A DNA stretch of 64,000 nt from Lepturacanthus savala (Eukaryota; Chordata; Actinopteri; Scombriformes; Trichiuridae): the NCBI GenBank assembly GCA_030544235.1, contig CM060470.1, positions 17,260,356 through 17,324,355 on the forward strand, read 5' to 3'. Positions 49,040 to 61,920 of this stretch are shown here, in pieces. The translations under genes were made by a program, and so were the position numbers. Under the pieces are notes generated by a model. That model saw only the letters and a list, made by a program, of their open reading frames with translations, searched no databases and was not told where the DNA came from. The stretch's first letter is position 1; each line of letters begins with the position of its first letter.

Positions 49040-49250
49040 TTATATGATCTGTTTACTTGTTTTGTTGTATGTACACTCATTGTCTAATCTTTTGTTCTGT
49101 TCTCTACTGTGTTTACATTTGCAACATCAATCTGCTAAGGGACTACAAATGGAATCTAACCTACAGTTATAGTATTGTGTATTTACATGTAAATGTTCAT
49201 TAATATGTACTGTGCCTTTTTTAAAAAATGAATTGAAATTGAAAGTTACA
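49040..49250 (+). mobile_element. LINE 3' untranslated fragment, probable
   Basis: CAACATCAATCTGCTAAGGG, a GACTACAAATGG word, TTTACATGTAAATGTTCATT, AATATGTACTGTGCC and a final TGAATTGAAATTGAAAG tail follow the layout of a 3' end common in fish L1-type LINEs. No coding part was recognised upstream in this orientation. Confidence 0.45.
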
Positions 49251-49730
49251 GAAAATAGAGTATAGAATATAGTAGAAATTGATTCCTTAATCATTTTAGA
49301 GCTTCTTCAGCACCATAGATTCTGTTGTTGGTCCTTGAAGCAGCCACTGTCATGAAAGCTTGTTAAATTGCCCAAGTCAGACATTTTATTCTAAAGAATT
49401 TACTTTTCCATAGGCACAATAAATAAATAAATACAACTTTTTCTATAGGGCATAAAGAGTATGATCCCTTCAACTAAAGATTAAGGTGATTTTACCAGAG
49501 ATGCCCGGCATCATTAAGAGATGATTTAGGCCAAAAACTAATATTTGTCAAAAAACAAATAACACCATTATTTTATTTGGGTGATGATATTCGACAAGCT
49601 GTATTGCAGTTATATAATGCTCAAATATAAATGTATTAAAATCCTATTAGAGATGGAATTATGCATTTATGAAGGTACAAGTGAGTTGGTCAAAGTGGTA
49701 TCTAATTATTAGAAATCTCTGTCTTAGCTG

Positions 49731-49925
49731 AGAAGGTGGAGCAGGTTTTAGCGCTGTTGCCTCACAGCAAGAAGGTTGCAGGTTCAAGACCTCCTTGGTC
49801 CCATGATAGGCTCGCGACCATCTGAGGTGCATCCCTGCCTCTTGCCTGTAATGTGCTGGAATTGGCTCCAGCAGACCCCCTTCAACCCTAATGAGGAATA
49901 CGTGAGTATAGAAGATGAATGAATG
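49731..49925 (+). mobile_element. tRNA-derived SINE, copy 3 (internally deleted)
   Basis: TTAGCGCTGTTGCCTCACAG, AGAAGGTTGCAGGTTCAAGA (A/B-box head) joins directly to CCCATGATAGGCTCGCGACC. GGAATTGGCTCCAGCAGACC, CCTAATGAGGAATACG and a GATGAATGAATGAAA tail follow. Compared with 21298-21615, about 120 bp of the body is missing. Confidence 0.85.
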
Positions 49926-50179
49926 AAACCTCTGTCAAATATCTTGATAACTGTTCATTCGATCCACTTCACACTTGGTATAGGTAGGTGTATTGCTAAG
50001 AACCTAATTACGTATCAAATTTGATGCAATTTGGCCAGTAGGTGGCAATAAAACAAAACAGCATCTATATCATGAGACCATAAGTTTCAGATACAAAATT
50101 TCCAGATAAGTGCATCTATATAAGCTGCGCCATTTCCTTTTACTCTATATTGATTTGTGTACCCAAATCAAATGCTGGG

Positions 50180-50295
50180 GGCAGGGCTTATATTTCAAAC
50201 AATCTCATATATCCTGAACACTTTGTGCCATTGCAACCACATTGGGTGAATATGTGTCGATATGGTGTCTGAGTGGCAATGACAAATTTGATTGG
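50180..50295 (-). repeat. Dispersed repeat, copy B (matches 38875-39000 inverted)
   Basis: See the word-by-word match given at 38875-39000. The preceding 49970-50100 (GCAATTTGGCCAGTAGGTGG) may be part of the same element. It abuts the Tc1-like element at 50318. Confidence 0.55.
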
Positions 50296-50317
50296 ACCAA
50301 TGTGATATGTATTTACA

Positions 50318-50713
50318 TAAACTACCGTTCAAAAGTTTGGGGTCAATTTTGTTTCCCATGAAAAGTCACACTTTTATCACCATGTGCTATTAAATGAATA
50401 GAAAATATAGTCAAGTGACAAGGTTAGAAATAGTGATAAAATAAAGTAAAAAATAAAGTTTTATAGCTTCTCTAACCAGATAAACTGTTTTCGGCTGTAC
50501 TAACATGATTGCAAAAGGGTTTATTAATCATCCATTAGCCTTCTGACGCAATGAGTAAATTGTACCATTAGAACACTGGAGTGATAGTTGCGGGAAATGG
50601 GCCTCTATCAAAAACTAATCAAAAACTATTATTAGTTTTATTGAAAAAAACGGCTGCTTTTCTTTCAAAATAAGGAAATTTCTTAGTGACCCCAAACTTT
50701 TGAATGGTAGTTT
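50318..50713 (-). mobile_element. Tc1/mariner-like nonautonomous element, both ends present
   Basis: Terminal inverted repeats AACTACCGTTCAAAAGTTTG and, on the minus strand, AACTACCATTCAAAAGTTTG are flanked by TA (50318-50319 and 50712-50713). The 396 bp interior has no ORF. It reads as the reverse complement of 2849-3250, so the two are sister copies. Confidence 0.92.
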
Positions 50714-51189
50714 ATATTGAGAAGTGTTCATCAGACAACACACTTGATGGGTGCATGCAGAGACCCCAAGGGAGTACAATTTTTTAGTGTGAAGTCAATC
50801 AGATGAGCGATTCATGAAAAGCTGCACTCCAGGGGCCAACCGCTCTGAACAGCACTACACTATCGTCTAAATGATGACTATACTGTATGTACTTGCCTCA
50901 ACCTTCTTTAACCTGCCAAACCGTTTGAAGAATGTGGATTTGCTTTTGAGCTCTGATACTTTTAATTTGCTTATCTGCTGCAATAACCTTGTAACTGCTC
51001 AACGCAGCCGTGAAACCAAATCCTGAAAGGTCAGTGAGGACAGGAGTGAACACAAATCAATATGACTGGCTGTGATCAGAGGACATGTTAAGTTAGAAGG
51101 GTTCTGTCACATAGAAATGTTTGTTGATTTGTGGCTCATTGTGGATTTGAAATAATGTGATGTAAAAAGTAATTGTGAACAAGAGTGTT

Positions 51190-51219
51190 TTGTGTGTGTG
51201 TGTGTGTGTGGGGGGGGGG
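51190..51219. repeat. (TG)n followed by G10
   Basis: A 20 bp TG run ending in ten G residues. Confidence 0.9.
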
Positions 51220-51904
51220 TTGCATTGGGGAAAGGGGAAGGCATATTCCAACATCACACAGCATAAATGTGATATCAAGTTCTTATTTGCTCAATCTGAA
51301 GTGAAGAAAGTGAGAATTGCTCTGTCCATTCCGATTCTTCTAAAAAGACATTCTGATTTATTAGTCATCATGGACAATTTTAAAATATGGAGCCTTAGGA
51401 TTACGAATTTATCAGATGTAAATCGGTGTAGTAATAGCTTCAAAAACATCATAAATGCAATGTCATGTTCCAAACAGAATTGAGGCAGTGAACACTGCTT
51501 CTATATGCTTTGTGGTGTTTTTAACTTCAAATGTATCACAAAGCAGAGGACTTCGCAGAGAAAATCAGACACAGAATAGTGGACTGAGTTTTTGGTTTTA
51601 TAGTTCTAATTCATTGGATAATATCCTTAAAATACTAATACTAGAACTTCAAAATAAACTTACAAAGTACTATACTTTAAAGGATAAATAATACATGCAA
51701 TAAAAATATCATAGTAAAAAAATATGGAATCAAACCTGAGCTGCTTTGCAAAATAAGATAAAACTGAGTAGGATAAAACGATAAAAAAACATAGAACCTA
51801 TGACTGTATTTAAAGCGGGCAGTTAGCTGGGCTCATTTATCTGGAGGAAATTTTGAGAACTCCAACATTTGATATTGGAGAGACAAGCTGTAATACTTGA
51901 AAGT

Positions 51905-52297
51905 TTATCATTCCATAACAGTGGAAGTTGATGTGTAGTTATGGATGAACTGGCCTAAGGGAAGCATGTAATTCAAAAATAATATAGGACCAAGAATTGA
52001 TCCCTGAGGTACACCACAAGTGAGAGGGGCTGGAGATGAGGAGACTTCTCCCATGGCAACTGTGAATGATCTGCTAGCTAATTAGGAGCAAAACCAGGCA
52101 ACAGCAGTGTCCTTAATGCCAATGTAGTTTTTCAGGCAGTTTTAAAGGATATCATGGTGGACTGTATCAAATGCAGAGCTTAGATCCAGTAGAATTAATA
52201 TTGCACATAAGTCCTAGAGTCAGTGACAAGCAAAAAGTTGTTAGAGATCTTAATGAGAGCTATTCCCATACTATGATGGGCACAGAAACCTGAATTA
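51905..52297 (-). pseudogene. L2-like LINE reverse-transcriptase fragment
   Basis: Minus-strand translation gives a colinear series of reverse-transcriptase blocks. NSGFCAHHSMGIALIKISNN is the usual QSGFR-HHSTETAL region. LILLDLSSAFDTVHHDIL carries the first catalytic Asp in LDLSSAFD. LKNYIGIKDTAVAWFCS comes next, then FTVAMGEVSSSPAPLTCGVP and QGSILGPILF. LPLGQFIHNY and, after a frameshift, HINFHCYGMIN follow (normally FHCYADDT). In-frame TAA codons interrupt it after HHDIL and after WFCS, and the YADD catalytic motif is lost, so it is dead. The block spacing and the ML-PLG-xx-I...FHCY signature are those of L2/CR1-clade LINEs. The remainder of the element is missing. Confidence 0.88.
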
Positions 52298-53365
52298 ATT
52301 TTCTCTAATATATTTCAGTTTTAATTTAACATCCAAAAACATTCTTACAGTTTTAAAACAATGTAAAGTTATTTTCAGGTAACTTCCTAATAACTGAATA
52401 AGTGATAATTGAATTTGTAGATGTACTTTTGTGATCTACAGAAATGGTTTTGCAGTTGTACTGTCAGTGTAGCATATTCTCTAAATAGGTTTGTAGGGCA
52501 CACACATTCTGAGTGACAGCAGGAAGTCATGAGAAATTAGTGCAATAGCCAATGGCAAAGAAAAGAACTATATTGAGAAGGTTTTATTTAGGCTACATTT
52601 GTGACAGAAGGAGAAATTATCTGTTGTTGTCAAGTGTGTATCCTCATCTTTTGGAGTGATGTGATGGAAAATGCAAATTTCATACTGTGAGGATAAACCA
52701 AGCTCTTATTGACATTGTCAGGATAAGATGACATTGTTTCCTTGGAAGGCCTATTGTATGCAACCTGTTTTTGTCTGTGAAATGGCATGATTTGTCATAA
52801 CTCGAATGTTCAAATGGGCATACCTGCTTGCTTAGGGTATAACAGGTGTCTTAGATGTGGCTCTTAACCTATAGTTATATTTGACTGACGGATGCCACCT
52901 AGCAGCTGTTGTAATTATAGCCCGGAGCAGTGGCACAGTACAGATGATGTACTGTATATGTCAATAAGTCATTCAAAGAGTTTTGAAGCAGAACCTTTTA
53001 AAGTAAAGGTATCAAGATATAACCCGCGAATAGCTCTTTGCTCTCCCTCAGTCCTCGATAGTAAAACATATTTTTAAGAGCATGTAATCTGGGCAGCCAA
53101 ATAGCCAATTTGATAGAATTTGATACTGCAAAAATGCCCTAGTTTTCAGTGGAAATAGGCTTCATGTGCAATAAATAGGCTTAACTAGATTGTTCAAAAT
53201 CAAAGTTATAATTACTTATTTCAAATTTTGAAGTGCTACAGGCTGAAAAGGGGCAGTCTGAATTATTTTAAGACATCTTATCAAGTACAAATCACTTACT
53301 ACACTGGCAATCAAATGTGCTTGTTTTAAGCATAAGCATCATTATACCTAGCTACACAGTTTGTA

Positions 53366-53674
53366 TTAAAGACCCAGTGTGTAAGATTTAACAGGATCTA
53401 GCAGGACTAGCACTTGGTAGAAATGGAATATAATAGTCAGAAGCATATTAAACTTAGTATATAATCCAATCAAAATAATTATTGTGTTTTTATTACCTTA
53501 GATTAAGCCATTTTTTTATCTACACAGGGAGAAGTTTGTCCTTCATTAAGGCCACTATGTTTCTACAGTAGCTGAGAATGGACAAACCAAACAATGGCCG
53601 TAACTTCTCCTACACACTTGGGGTACTCAACCTCATCACTAGATACCCCCAGAAACTTCACACTGTACCTTTAA
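53366..53674 (+). mobile_element. 309 bp TTAA-flanked MITE (CCAGTGTGTAAGATTTA type)
   Basis: TTAA at 53366-53369 and 53671-53674. The left end TTAAAGACCCAGTGTGTAAG and minus-strand right end TTAAAGGTACAGTGTGAAGT are inverted repeats. The interior has GAAATGGAATATAATAGTCA, TTCTACAGTAGCTGAGAATG and ACTTCTCCTACACACTTGGG, which match a family very common in percomorph fish (AGTGTGTAGGATTTA ends). Confidence 0.9.
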
Positions 53675-54757
53675 TTTAGATGGATAGTTTAACAGTATGA
53701 ACTTAATCAGACCTTGCTGCTGAGTGGCAAATGATATCCTGCAATTCCTGTGGATAGAGGCACATAATTACAGTCTAAACTGTGGTTCTGGAGTCATAGT
53801 CATGTATTCAATGTGACTATAACTCTACACATTCGGTTATTCAACTCAAGGGACTTCCTGAATAAACTCATGTCCTAACCTTGATTTTTATATATTTAAA
53901 AAAAACACAAAATTCATTATAGTTTCAAATTGTAATCATCAGGTACAGTAGTGTATTGAATATAAACTGGTACACGATCAGGTCAAATCTGGGATGCTCA
54001 AAAAATGGATGCTGTTTTCAGAATTAAACATCTCCACTGAAATAACAATACTAGTTTATGTTGAGTGGAACTTTTTTTGACTCATATCCACACCTCACCC
54101 CAGCTGTTGAGATTCCAGGCCTGGAGCAAATAATTCAGCGACAACACACACCCATTGTTCGGGGATTTTGCTCATGGGTCGGGGACATACTGAACATAAT
54201 TCTTCATCAGGCTTAGACCTTCAACACTGAATTCCTACATCAACATCCAGGACCCCCTGAGACACACATTACTCAAAGGTGAAAAGCCCATTGGAGCCTT
54301 CATTCTCACACAGCATTTATAAATTCACTTCACTTGAGGGGGGTCAAGGTTGGTGTGGTTTGAATTTAGATTTCAACTCAAAAGTTGAATAATCCATCTG
54401 TGCTCTTATTCAACTAGGGCTGTATGATGTGACCAAAATCCCACATCCTTTCTCCTATTTGGAATCATCCCATTCTGTGTCAAGTCCTCCATGTTTATTT
54501 GTGTTCACCTTGTGTGTGTCTTAAAGAAGAAGATGTGTTGTTCTAAAAATCAAAAGAATATTGGGACAAGAGTGTGATTTGCAACATGAAAATGACAAAA
54601 CATAATGTGAAACATGTTTTTTCTAGCATTTTATATCATAAAATAAGGTTTAAACAATGCATATCTTTGCATTAAAACAATTCCCAGGTGTGATGTAGTG
54701 GTTGGGAACCAGCTAATGCAAAGTGTAATTGTTTAACATATACCTATTCATTGATTA

Positions 54758-55150
54758 ACCCATTTATGACATCATGGCTATTTGCCAACAAAACAAGAAT
54801 AAGAGCATTAACATGTTTTCTTTTTTTGTATTAACATTTTACCCCATCTATAGTTGCCAGAAGTCTGTGAATGTCAAATCTAAATGTTACTCACAGAATT
54901 TTTTTAATGACATAATAGTAGACAACTCAAAAACATGGTGAGACAAATCCTCCCAGAAAGAGGTCATTTTATTTATAATTTGTATGATTTTCATCCCTGA
55001 CATGCACATATCTATTTAACTGCTTAAGTCTCTAGAATAACATGAAAAATAATTTTGTACCTGGGATAAATAGTTTTTTGTTTATGGGCATATTTGTGCA
55101 AGTGACAAATATAGTTTCCAGTGATTAAAATTAATGGCAACTATACATAC
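54758..55150 (+). mobile_element. TTAA-starting dispersed repeat, copy 2
   Basis: It begins TTAACCCATTTATGACATCA. It shares with 231-690 the words CTATAGTTGCCAGAAGTCTG, AGAGGTCATTTTATTTATAA, a CTCTAGAATAACATG word and TTTATGGGCATATTTGTGCA. The last word also occurs at 37905. No coding capacity. Confidence 0.5.
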
Positions 55151-55881
55151 TTTCTTCACAGCATGATTATTAGTGACTTAACTAACACAATTAGATGCAT
55201 GACAAAGGTTTAAATCATATGACGTATGATGGCCTGACTGTAACATTAACAGTATTACAACTAAGCTTGATTTTAATTTTATTATATTTATAATATTATT
55301 ATAATTTTTGTGTCACTTTTTTTCATTCAATTAGATCATGGCATATACAGTATAATCATACTGCACAGCCTCAAACACAACACTCTTTAGAGAAAACTAT
55401 TTTTTTCAGTTTAGAGCTTTGTGTCAGACCAGCACAGAGTGATGCAGTTGCTCTGGATCAGTTCCAAAGCAAGAGAAACTCAATTAATGGCAAAACATGT
55501 AAAGATGCTTTTAGCACAGCCAAGTGATTAGCTATCTGGCATTTAGGGCAAGTGGAACATTACTGCAGCACTTTATAATTTACCAGAACACAATGTTATA
55601 TTCTTTATACCCAAGGTGACCAGCCATTAGACTATAAAAAGCCACTTGGATAGAAAAATCATTTTTTAAACAGATTTCCCACTGAAAATTAATAAAGTAT
55701 AAGAAAAAACACAGTTTGGGTTCCTGCTCTGTGGCTTAAAAACTGATGGTTATGAATAATTACACTGAAACTTCTAAGATTAAAACTTTTTTAAACTCAC
55801 GGGTCATCATCATACATGTCTTTGCTGCCCATTCGTTTACTCAGATATACTTAGATAATCCACATAGATAAAGCATCACAC

Positions 55882-55882
<1 letters not shown>

Positions 55883-55969
<87 letters not shown>
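55883..55969. repeat. (CA)n microsatellite, 87 bp
   Basis: Pure AC run. The Cys-Val repeat ORF on the minus strand is an artefact. Confidence 0.97.
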
Positions 55970-55971
<2 letters not shown>

Positions 55972-57254
55972 CAAAATTGATTGAAACTTTAATATCACAC
56001 ATATTAGAAACAAGATCAATCATAATTCTAGCTGCATTAGAGTCCAGTGGCAAGACAATTCATAGTTTTTGGACATGAATCCAAAATCTAAAAAGTTTGA
56101 GCAGACAGGTGAGCTGCAGCTTCTCAGTTGAGCTCTGATTGTGAAAAACGTAGACATAAGTTTAGGAATTGAAAAATGACACTTTTTTTTTTTACGTTGT
56201 TGGAGCATTACTTTGAAAACTTCAAAGCAGCTGTTATAGAACAGCAGATTGCTATTACTAGTTTTCTATGTGTTATTTTATCACGACATTTCATGTTATG
56301 TTATGTCGACATGTTATTTTATAATATGAATTATAAAGATTTAAGTATTCAACATCAAAAAAGAATCATCCATATTCAGTGAAGTAAACATTTTGCATAA
56401 TCAGGCTCTTTATGTGAGAAAGAGAAAAGAGACAAGGACAAATACACAGTTATTATGGCTGTTCAACAAACAAAATGACCCATTGTCTTTGAACCTACAC
56501 TAAATGTTAACTGTTTTATTAATTGCTGCAAACCAGATGTCTACAGTGCCTAGACCAAAAAAATAAAAAAGAATACAACTACTGTATACACACAGTTGTT
56601 TAGCTTTATGTGATGTCGTAGAATGTCTCTTATTATCCAATGTTGTAGGGAAAACAGGGAAACACTGCTTGATATAATATATATCTGATATCCAATTACT
56701 TGGAATGTGTGTGTGTGTGTGTGTGCTGATATATTGTACAACTGTGACACTACTCAAGGTTTTTGCCTTTTTGCCTTCAGTAAATAGAGTGATCTCTTGT
56801 TATTCAGCATGATCCTCCTCTGTGCACCCATGCCAGCTGTTATTTTACATAAACATGCATCTGGCTTCATAGTAAATAATATTAAAGCTATATACACACA
56901 CAAATACAAATCTTACACACATACCATGCTGTATTGGGGTCATGCATTAATGATTAATGTGATAGTTTCTGCATTACAACTATTTTGAGGTTGTGTGTAA
57001 GTGGAATAATATATAAACTTGACTCAACCCTGCTTACGATAGAAGTACATAATCTATATTACTCAAAAGTAAAAGAAAATACAACATAAAAAAGGGCTAT
57101 TTCAACAATATGGTGTCTCACTTATTCCATATTTAGTCTACCGGTGCACTTCAACTCAAAACACCCTTAGGAACCATTTACAAAACTGTAAATATTTTAT
57201 CCTATGAGCCCTGAAAGATGCTGAATGACTTCACATTTCTGTGAATAAATGGGG

Positions 57255-57345
57255 ACTGGTCCATATTTTGTACAGTCATCCAGTGGACTGGAATAGATAA
57301 CTTAGTGGGCCAGTTGTGGCCCCTGGGTCACATGTTTGACACCCT
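57255..57345 (+). mobile_element. hAT end remnant
   Basis: GGGCCAGTTGTGGCCCCTGG and GTCACATGTTTGACACCCTT resemble the GGGCC...TTTGACACCCCTG terminus of Charlie-type hAT elements. Only one end is visible. Confidence 0.4.
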
Positions 57346-57769
57346 TACACTAGAGCTAGGTTCAACATTGTTAGCTTGACTGCATTTGACAATTATAGTT
57401 ATCACGAGAAAGCGAGATTTGTTATATTGATAACTGCAGTAAAATAATAACCATTCTTAGGTCTTTTGTATTTTACAATACATGTACATAAAAAAATGTC
57501 AACAAAAGTTTTTATCATAGTGTGGATGCTTGTGCAGATCCCTTCTCCCTGTCCACCAGTCGACTGCAAGAATAGAGCAGGAGGAAGAATTGCATGACGA
57601 GAAAGGAAAAAAAAAACAGTCACCTACTTGCTACTGGAGTAGAAACCTGAATTGCATCACTCTAAAGTAATAAGTAAAAGCTTCACAAGCTTTCTCTGAC
57701 CCCCATGGTTAAAACTCTGTAGGTAGTGCTCTTGTTAAATCCAGCTTGCTTAAATGTTCCGGTAGAGGT

Positions 57770-58085
57770 CAATTGAAGAAATTCAATTGTGGCCCCAGCA
57801 GGCAGAGAGCTACATCATTCTCCCAGGCCCCTTAAAGTAATTAATGTTACAGTTGGCTCAGGAAGTGAAATCCTTCTTAAATCTTCTCATCTGCGAGGGA
57901 GGGATCCTGCAGACCTCGGGGCCTCCTGCAGCAGCGAAGCAGCCACAGACTGTTGTTCATGTCATTAGCTTAAGCAGCCCACTCGGCTAATTGGTTAGGC
58001 AGAGTTCATTTGGCTTCCTCGCCGATTTGGCTAGCCACTGGGGATAGGATGAGCAAGTAATTAGAAACTTGAATTAAATATAGTT
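57770..58085. other. Unique-looking block with TAAT motifs, candidate conserved element
   Basis: Repeat-free, G+C-moderate sequence with clustered homeodomain-type words: AAGTAATTAATGTTACAG, TCATTAGCTTAAGCAGCC, CGGCTAATTGGTTAGGC and GCAAGTAATTAGAAACTTG. This composition and motif density is typical of developmental enhancers. No alignment could be done. Confidence 0.35.
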
Positions 58086-58616
58086 TTCACACATGGCTTA
58101 GAGGAGACTGATGGCGCATAATGTGACCATGTAGGTTCACTTAATGGGTAGAGAAACTGTTCCGAAGCCCAAACTTGGAATGGAGTTAATAAATGAAATA
58201 AATTAATTAATAATATTAATAATAATAATAATTAATAATAATTAATTAATAATACATTTTTGGATTATTTTCTACTTAAAGAAAGTGTCGCTTGCACTGA
58301 AACTAATCTGTTCTTTCAGGAATAGTCTGACATTTCTGAGAGAGGTGTCAAACGTATTGACATTTATTACTTAGGTAGAATTATATATACTAGGGATTTA
58401 ATAGGGACTCTTACAAGTTTCTTGCAACTGTATTTGACTGTAAAGTAAAGATTTCTTGGAATCCAGAATCAAGTGTCAAATGTGGGCAACAAAGAATTCA
58501 CCTGATCCGGAAACTGAGCACTTTTAGTGTTTCAGAGGGCATCTGGTGATATTTTTATCACTCTTTTATTGTAAGTCTTTTGACTTTTTCTTTTATCTTC
58601 TGGTTTAATGGACTAG

Positions 58617-58620
<4 letters not shown>

Positions 58621-58647
<27 letters not shown>
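58621..58647. repeat. Poly-A run (27 bp)
   Basis: Pure A run; the poly-Lys ORF through it is an artefact. It directly precedes the probable LINE 3' region. Confidence 0.9.
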
Positions 58648-58650
<3 letters not shown>

Positions 58651-58689
58651 ACAGTCTGAACCTGTTAGTAAAAATCTGCTCCAGGATTA

Positions 58690-59125
58690 TTGGAGTCCAG
58701 CTGAAAGACTCGGGGTCTTTCTAGAAAGAAGGTGTGGTCCGGAAAGCCAGAGGAATAATGGATCAGCCTGGCCACATTCTTTCTTCAGATTTTTCTCTTA
58801 TGCCCTCTGGGAGGTGCTGTCTTGAACCATCGAGGAAGACGAACAGATGCTCGAACTCATTTATTCCTTCGACTGTCGGGCTGCTAAATGCTGAGAGCTA
58901 AACCAGATGGTTTTTAATGACGTTAATGATTGTATCTATTTATTTATTGTATTTATTGCAGATCCCGCTGACCTGTTAGCACCGATAGAGGAATGTGAAT
59001 GTTGGGTATTGCACTGTTTTCTGTGTCTTGACTTGTTTGATTGTTTTAATTGTTTTAATAAGGCGGGGTTACTGCGAACTGAATTGCCCTTTGGGGATTT
59101 AATGAACTTGTTTGACCTGAACTGA
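58690..59125 (+). mobile_element. LINE 3' end, probable
   Basis: An Arg/Ser-rich frame ending at 58825 (CGPESQRNNGSAWPHSFFRF) resembles the C-terminus of LINE ORF2 proteins (a run like R-x-x-x-SFFPSA). It is followed by CTATTTATTTATTGTATTTA, a GAATTGCCCTTTGGGGATTT word and a terminal TGACCTGAACTGAAG. The TTGCCC-TTGGGGAT...TTGAACTGAA ending is a familiar LINE 3' signature in fish. Confidence 0.5.
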
Positions 59126-60281
59126 AGTAAATATACTTCTTAAGAAGTTGAAGTATCAAATCTAAGTTTTTGCTCAAGTAAATGTGCAAAAATACTGGTT
59201 TCAAAACTACTTCATGAGTTGCTTTTTAGTCGAGTTATATATTAGCTGTTCTTTTTGACAGACATTGCAGTTTCTGTGTTGTATTGTCCCTTTTATAAAG
59301 TATTTGCACAGGTAATAGGGAATGAGTGAGCAAAAATATAATAAATATAACACTCAAAAATGAGAACAAGTGATTTTTAGTCAAGACAACTTTTAACTCC
59401 CAATGTATGGGCTGTAATTAGCTTTTGCTAGAGAAAAAACGTGTTTTTTAAATGATGTAATTTTTTAGGATTTTTAAAAGGGGTAAACAGGTCAGATTGG
59501 TTATAATTTAGGGCACAGAGCCCTAAATTAAAAAATTCAAATTTGTCATTAAAAACAAGCCGTAACAAAATGATCATCATTTTCTGCAAATAAATGTTAA
59601 ACAATAATATTTTTATTTGGAATTTGGGGAAAATGTCAGTAGTATAGACTCAACTAAAAATGTCCCAAACAAATGCCTATGCATATGTAAACAAATAATT
59701 GATAATAATCAATAATAATAATTAATTTTCAACAGAAAACTACCATAATGAGAACTATAGTTTTCTGTGTATCTGAACGAAGAGGTTCTGCATTCCCTTT
59801 GTGCCTTACTATACCTTATAGAGTTAAAATTTGCTCCAAAACTCAAGATCAGTGGGCAGAATTTAACACTAGCTCTCTCTCTCTCTGAGGAAGCTAAAGA
59901 CTTTGAGGCCAGCTCTGTGGGAGATGGGAGCCGGGTCTGCCCCTGCAGCCCTTCCACAATAATCTGACATATGCAGCACTTTGCACCATTGCAAGCTTTG
60001 AGGCACTGATCAAAGAGAAGAGATCTAATATGGCCAGGAAACAAATACAGAAACAAAGGAACAAATGATTTTTCTCCAACCTCGGTTTGATGTTTACCTC
60101 TAGCTCATTGCCGCCTGTCCGCCCACTGACTTTCCATGCCCCCCCCGTCCTCGTCGTCTCATTTCCCCCCATGACTTCATACCCTTTTTTTTTTATCACT
60201 CTTTCCCTCTCGTGTTTGACAAAAACAAATTAGCGGTTCGGTGCGGCAGATATTTTTGACTCATTTCTGGTCCATAAACCT

Positions 60282-60350
60282 TTGATAATAAAAAATAATA
60301 ATAATAACTTTTGATTTGTATAGCACCTTTCAAGAGAACCAAGGGCAAAA
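60282..60350 (-). mobile_element. LINE 3' tail fragment, possible
   Basis: Minus-strand GGTGCTATACAAATCAAAAG followed by TTATTATTATTATT resembles the (G)CGCTATATAAAT ... TTATTATTA tail of L2-type LINEs. It is short and unsupported upstream. Confidence 0.3.
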
Positions 60351-60439
60351 TGATTAAAGCAATAGCAGAAAATAAAAATGGCCAGGGTGACAGTTAACTA
60401 GAGGCTGTGGGCAGGTTGGTGGGCCATTTAAGCCAAATA

Positions 60440-61010
60440 CAATTAATTTAGCATACAAAGATGTGCCAGAAGTACAAGAAGAAGTTGCACTGCGCTCCCA
60501 TTCACTCTAATTGCCAGTGGCTGCAGCAAGTCTATAACCCATCACAATCAAAGGTTATCAAAGGTTATTTGCAGTAATATTGGCGATTGGGAGGGCTCAT
60601 GAATCAAATTTTGTTCAAACAAATGACACCTGAAACAAGCGCCGCCCACTGCGCCAGATTTCCCTTTCAATTGATTTGTAAGATTTGGCACCTTGTGATT
60701 TATCTACATTAACGTGCCGGCATTCATCTGGCAACAGAGGAAGTAGTGTGGCCTTTATGTGGCAGCTCAGACTTTCTGGCATATCTGATTTTCTTGCTGA
60801 TAACCATAGTGAACATCCCATCACAGGCCCCCATAATACTCCAACAGTTCCAGGCTCCTGTCAAGTGCCAGTGGCATTATCAGCAACTCTTTTATGTCGC
60901 CCTGCCGCCCCTCTTTTTGTTCCTCTTCCTTTAAGACGACGCTATGGTTCTATAAAACGCTCCACTGAAAGGTTTCTTCCCCAGTGCAGAATGTGGACCG
61001 AATAACTCTT
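60440..61010. other. Unique-looking block, candidate conserved element
   Basis: Over 500 bp of even-composition, repeat-free sequence. It contains a direct duplication, CAAAGGTTATCAAAGGTTAT (60550-60569), a pair of CAAAG words of the TCF/LEF type. It also holds CATTAACGTGCCGGCATTC and TTTATGTGGCAGCTCAGAC. Overlapping ORFs on both strands show no family resemblance. Confidence 0.3.
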
Positions 61011-61289
61011 AGCACTTACTGTTGGAGGCTTGCAATCGTGTACACAAAGTCACTTCTTTGCTCTGCACAAGTTGAAAATAGTCACTATGCATATGTTATT
61101 TACTTTTATGCAACTGAAAAAAATATATACACTTTAAATTTTAAGCCTGTTTTTTTGTGTTATTACATAAAAACTGTTTTGCATGTGTCATATATGCCAC
61201 ATCATTTCCAATGTATTGACTGCAAATGGTGAATAGAGTCGTTCTTATTGCAAGCTTAACAATAGCTTATTTGCTGTAACAACAATTCT

Positions 61290-61450
61290 AATTATCTAAA
61301 TATTAATTATTGCCCTTTACCATATGCAGTTATGCATACACGGCAGAATACATCAGTATCGGAAGCTCAAAGATAATGACAACACTAATTAGCATATGTG
61401 AAACTATGGTTCTCGTAGGGATAATATTATCCTGTTCATGTTCTGGTTTC
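61290..61450. other. Candidate conserved element with CTAATTAGC motif
   Basis: AATATTAATTATTGCCC, CATATGCAGTTATGCATAC and AACACTAATTAGCATATG give closely spaced homeodomain-type and CATATG E-box words in repeat-free sequence. Role inferred. Confidence 0.3.
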
Positions 61451-61699
61451 TTGGCAACAAACTGCCACTGATTTTATTTACTTATAAAAACTAATTTTAC
61501 ATCTAACTTATCTGTCTACATATGCAATCAGAGATCCTGCTGCTTATTTTCCTTGCCTAAGAGTTTGTCAAGTATGGCTGAGCTCAGACTTTTAACGAGT
61601 TTATAAACTCGTTAAAATACTCACACAACAATTGTGAGCAGCGATGCACAGTATAATTCAGACTGCCTTTTCGCTCTCTAATCCAAATAAAATGTATTG

Positions 61700-61920
61700 A
61701 GGGCTGCGTCTTTCACATGTGCAAAGTAACGCACTTCATCCAGTTACTTTTGCTTCCATGAACATTTACATGCTCGTGTGCAAAAATACTGGGAGGAGCA
61801 AATGCAAATAGCTGAATGTAGCAGCAATCTACCAGCCTGACTGTTTCTGTGACGAGATTGTGTCAATCTGCCCCACGTAATTACGCACGAATGGCTGCTC
61901 TTATTCTAGTCAGGAGGAGA
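61700..61920. other. Candidate conserved element with perfect octamer
   Basis: A perfect octamer ATGCAAAT (61802-61809) lies in repeat-free sequence, with CCACGTAATTACGCACG downstream (a palindromic GTAATTAC homeodomain-type site). Regulatory role is inferred from motifs only. Confidence 0.35.
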
